DNA of 61,812 nucleotides from a virus. Made by a program: the position numbers and the translations under genes. Each line of letters begins with the position of its first letter. Positions within the stretch are counted from its first letter, which is position 1. Positions 60,686 through 61,812 of this stretch are shown here, piece after piece. The notes under the pieces were generated by a model. It made no database searches. It was not told where the DNA came from and saw nothing but the letters and a program-made list of their open reading frames with translations. The DNA is taken from positions 1-61,812 of IMG/VR virus record IMGVR_UViG_3300035183_000056. One strand, given 5' to 3'.

Positions 60686-61168
60686 CTAAAGCTTCCCTAC
60701 CCCTTGGTGGTCAATGCTGGATACCCAAGCACCGTTTGTTCTTGAGTATATCAGCCATCCGGACCAGTCATTAGTTGAGTCCAAGACTTCTCGGTTGGTT
60801 AACATAGAGGATGTCAAGGTCACGACCAGAAGACGATCTTTATGGACGAGAATGTTTTGATGCAACTCTGGGGACGTGACAGCCTCATATAAGGCTATCT
60901 TGAAGGCCGCCAATTGTCTAGCATAGGCACGCACTGAGCCTAATGGGTAGAAACCCCAAAATACGAAGCCATGACTCCCTAGCTTGATGTTGAGTCCAGG
61001 CTTGGTTCGATGGACGTGACGACCACCAACCCAAGTTGGTCTAGAAATGCAAAACCCCTTAGTTGCGGATTTAACGTAGGCTATATCTGGTACAAGAAGC
61101 TTGTCGTCCAAGAAGGCTTGGACTCGTTGGCTTAGCGTAAGCCTTATTAGAAAACTTTGCTCCCGCAT
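60686..61168 (-). CDS. Hypothetical protein overlapping the GyrB-like fragment, 160 aa
   Basis: Mixed alpha/beta protein with no motif (GSVRAYARQLAAFKIALYEA is the clearest helix). The only ATG, at 61168, has no ribosome-binding site and lies 98 bases inside the GyrB-like gene in another frame. The first 30 residues may therefore not be real. It ends with TAG then TGA before the terminator at 60639-60680. Confidence 0.5.
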   Translation of the reverse strand: MREQSFLIRLTLSQRVQAFLDDKLLVPDIAYVKSATKGFCISRPTWVGGRHVHRTKPGLNIKLGSHGFVFWGFYPLGSVRAYARQLAAFKIALYEAVTSPELHQNILVHKDRLLVVTLTSSMLTNREVLDSTNDWSGWLIYSRTNGAWVSSIDHQGVGKL

Positions 61169-61481
61169 GGAGCTTGGTCATAACCAGTTCTAAGGTTGAT
61201 ACTTTTTGCTTTTTGTGAAGACCAACCGGGATACCGACGCCGCGGTCAGCTACTATATAGCTATTAACTTTAGTGTCCGCTACGACCTCGATGTAGTCAT
61301 TCCTGCCTGCTAAATGTTCGTCGTTGCAGTTCCCTACTGCTTCGGCCAGCATTTGCCAAACCATGTGCTGTCCTTTTTCACCCATATACATACCAGGCCT
61401 ACGTCGGACACCATCGAGGCCCTCCAATACCTCAACATCATCCTCGCTGTATCCGTTCTTGTTACTCTTAGCCTTAACCAT
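61071..61481 (-). pseudogene. Truncated type II topoisomerase subunit B ATPase (GyrB/ParE N-terminus), 136 aa
   Basis: Residues 18-115 match the start of GyrB/ParE/T4 gp39: EGLDGVRRRPGMYMG, EAVGNCNDEHLAG with the Mg-binding Asn, VADRGVGIPVGLHKK with the D-x-G-x-G motif, and STLELVMTKLHAGAKFSNKAY. Normal proteins then continue with a GGLHGVG ATP-lid motif. Here the frame goes out of register (KPTSPSLLGRQASC) and stops. It cannot form a full ATPase or topoisomerase. It may be a remnant, or have an acquired role. AGGGGACTTCA precedes the ATG, so it is still probably translated. Confidence 0.8.
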
Positions 61482-61519
61482 TGAAGTCCCCTAGTTGAAC
61501 TTTGAGCCGCTTACACAAG

Positions 61520-61548
61520 GTGCCGCCTAGGGTTATCTTAGGCGGCAC
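61520..61548. terminator. Stem-loop between two minus-strand genes
   Basis: Arms GTGCCGCCTA (61520-61529) and TAGGCGGCAC (61539-61548) pair perfectly around a 9-base loop, between the stop at 61603 and the GyrB-like start at 61481. No U tract on the minus strand, so terminator is a moderate call. Confidence 0.6.
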
Positions 61549-61602
61549 ATTTTCGTAAGAATCGTCTTCGACGAACCTTAATTGGTAATCAGGGGCGAAG
61601 AA

Positions 61603-61812
61603 TTACTTCTTCTTTTTCTTCCCCTTAGCAGCGGGCTTTTCTTCCTTCTTGTTGCCCTTGCCGTTCTTGGCTTTCGCATCATCCTTTTTGCCCTTCTTGG
61701 CCGCCGGTTTGGCGTCGCCGTCGCCGTCCTCGTCGTCTTCGGGAGCATCATCCTTCTTGCTGGCCTTGCCACCTTTGCCGCCCTTGCCGTTCTTGGCTTT
61801 CGCATCATCCTT
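61603..61812 (-). CDS. C-terminal Lys/Asp-rich tail of a protein (5' end outside window)
   Basis: The minus-strand frame entering at the right edge encodes 69 residues to TAA at 61605-61603. It contains KKDDAKAKNGKG twice, an acidic APEDDEDGDGDAKP segment and a KKKKK end. Such tails are disordered. The DNA repeat (61658-61686 and 61786-61812) is nearly exact. Product unknown; the body lies outside the window. Confidence 0.75.
   Translation of the reverse strand, partial: KDDAKAKNGKGGKGGKASKKDDAPEDDEDGDGDAKPAAKKGKKDDAKAKNGKGNKKEEKPAAKGKKKKK

Noticed and set aside
61578-61808. Arg/Met-rich minus-strand frame at the right edge
   Set aside because: Shadow of the Lys/Asp-rich tail frame, which ends in a proper TAA and has a sensible composition.

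Overview
The window is a stretch of a large tailed-phage genome with a contractile (myovirus) tail. It has a complete T4-style order of virion genes, all on the minus strand: terminase, portal, prohead protease, scaffold-like protein, major capsid protein, tail sheath, tail tube, tail chaperone, tape measure, baseplate, fibres, then holin and endolysin. No integrase, rRNA, tRNA or CRISPR array was seen, and genes are packed with short gaps or ATGA-type overlaps. The endolysin with a Sec-type signal peptide and the tail-borne peptidoglycan hydrolases suggest a bacterial, probably Gram-negative, host (inference); the species cannot be named from the sequence alone.

Layout from high to low coordinates, which is the direction of transcription. 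61.8-54.2 kb: replication and nucleic-acid genes (end of a Lys/Asp-rich protein, a truncated GyrB/ParE-type ATPase fragment, an HNH protein, a possible sigma-like protein, a DnaB-like helicase, a methyltransferase). 54.1-51.8 kb: a zinc-ribbon protein, a GT2 glycosyltransferase and an MmcB-like nuclease-fold protein. 50.8-47.1 kb: the large terminase subunit, broken into two genes by a split intein with a decayed Vsr-like homing endonuclease between them. 46.8-44.8 kb: portal. 44.8-32.9 kb: a block that includes NAD-dependent DNA ligase, type IB topoisomerase, a class 3 lipase, small unknown proteins and three disrupted genes. 31.8-32.8 kb: the only full-length plus-strand gene. 31.7-24.6 kb: protease, 2H phosphoesterase, acidic scaffold-like protein, capsid proteins and neck proteins. 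24.5-9.6 kb: tail and baseplate. 9.6-1.8 kb: fibres, lysis genes and a lysine-rich protein. The left edge has two unknown minus-strand genes facing the end of a plus-strand gene.

The most unusual signal is a short shared N-terminus (M-K-hydrophobic-x-I/V-S-L-S) on at least nine otherwise unrelated proteins, including the ligase and topoisomerase IB. All lie between the portal and the prohead protease, the place held in T4 by prohead-core genes 67 and 68. I propose that it is a sorting signal, perhaps for loading proteins into the prohead. Other notable features are the fractured terminase, a T7 slippery heptamer that would give a -1 frameshift in the tail chaperone gene, and a group of accessory genes with in-frame TAG codons and single-base frameshifts while about 30 kb of virion genes remain intact.
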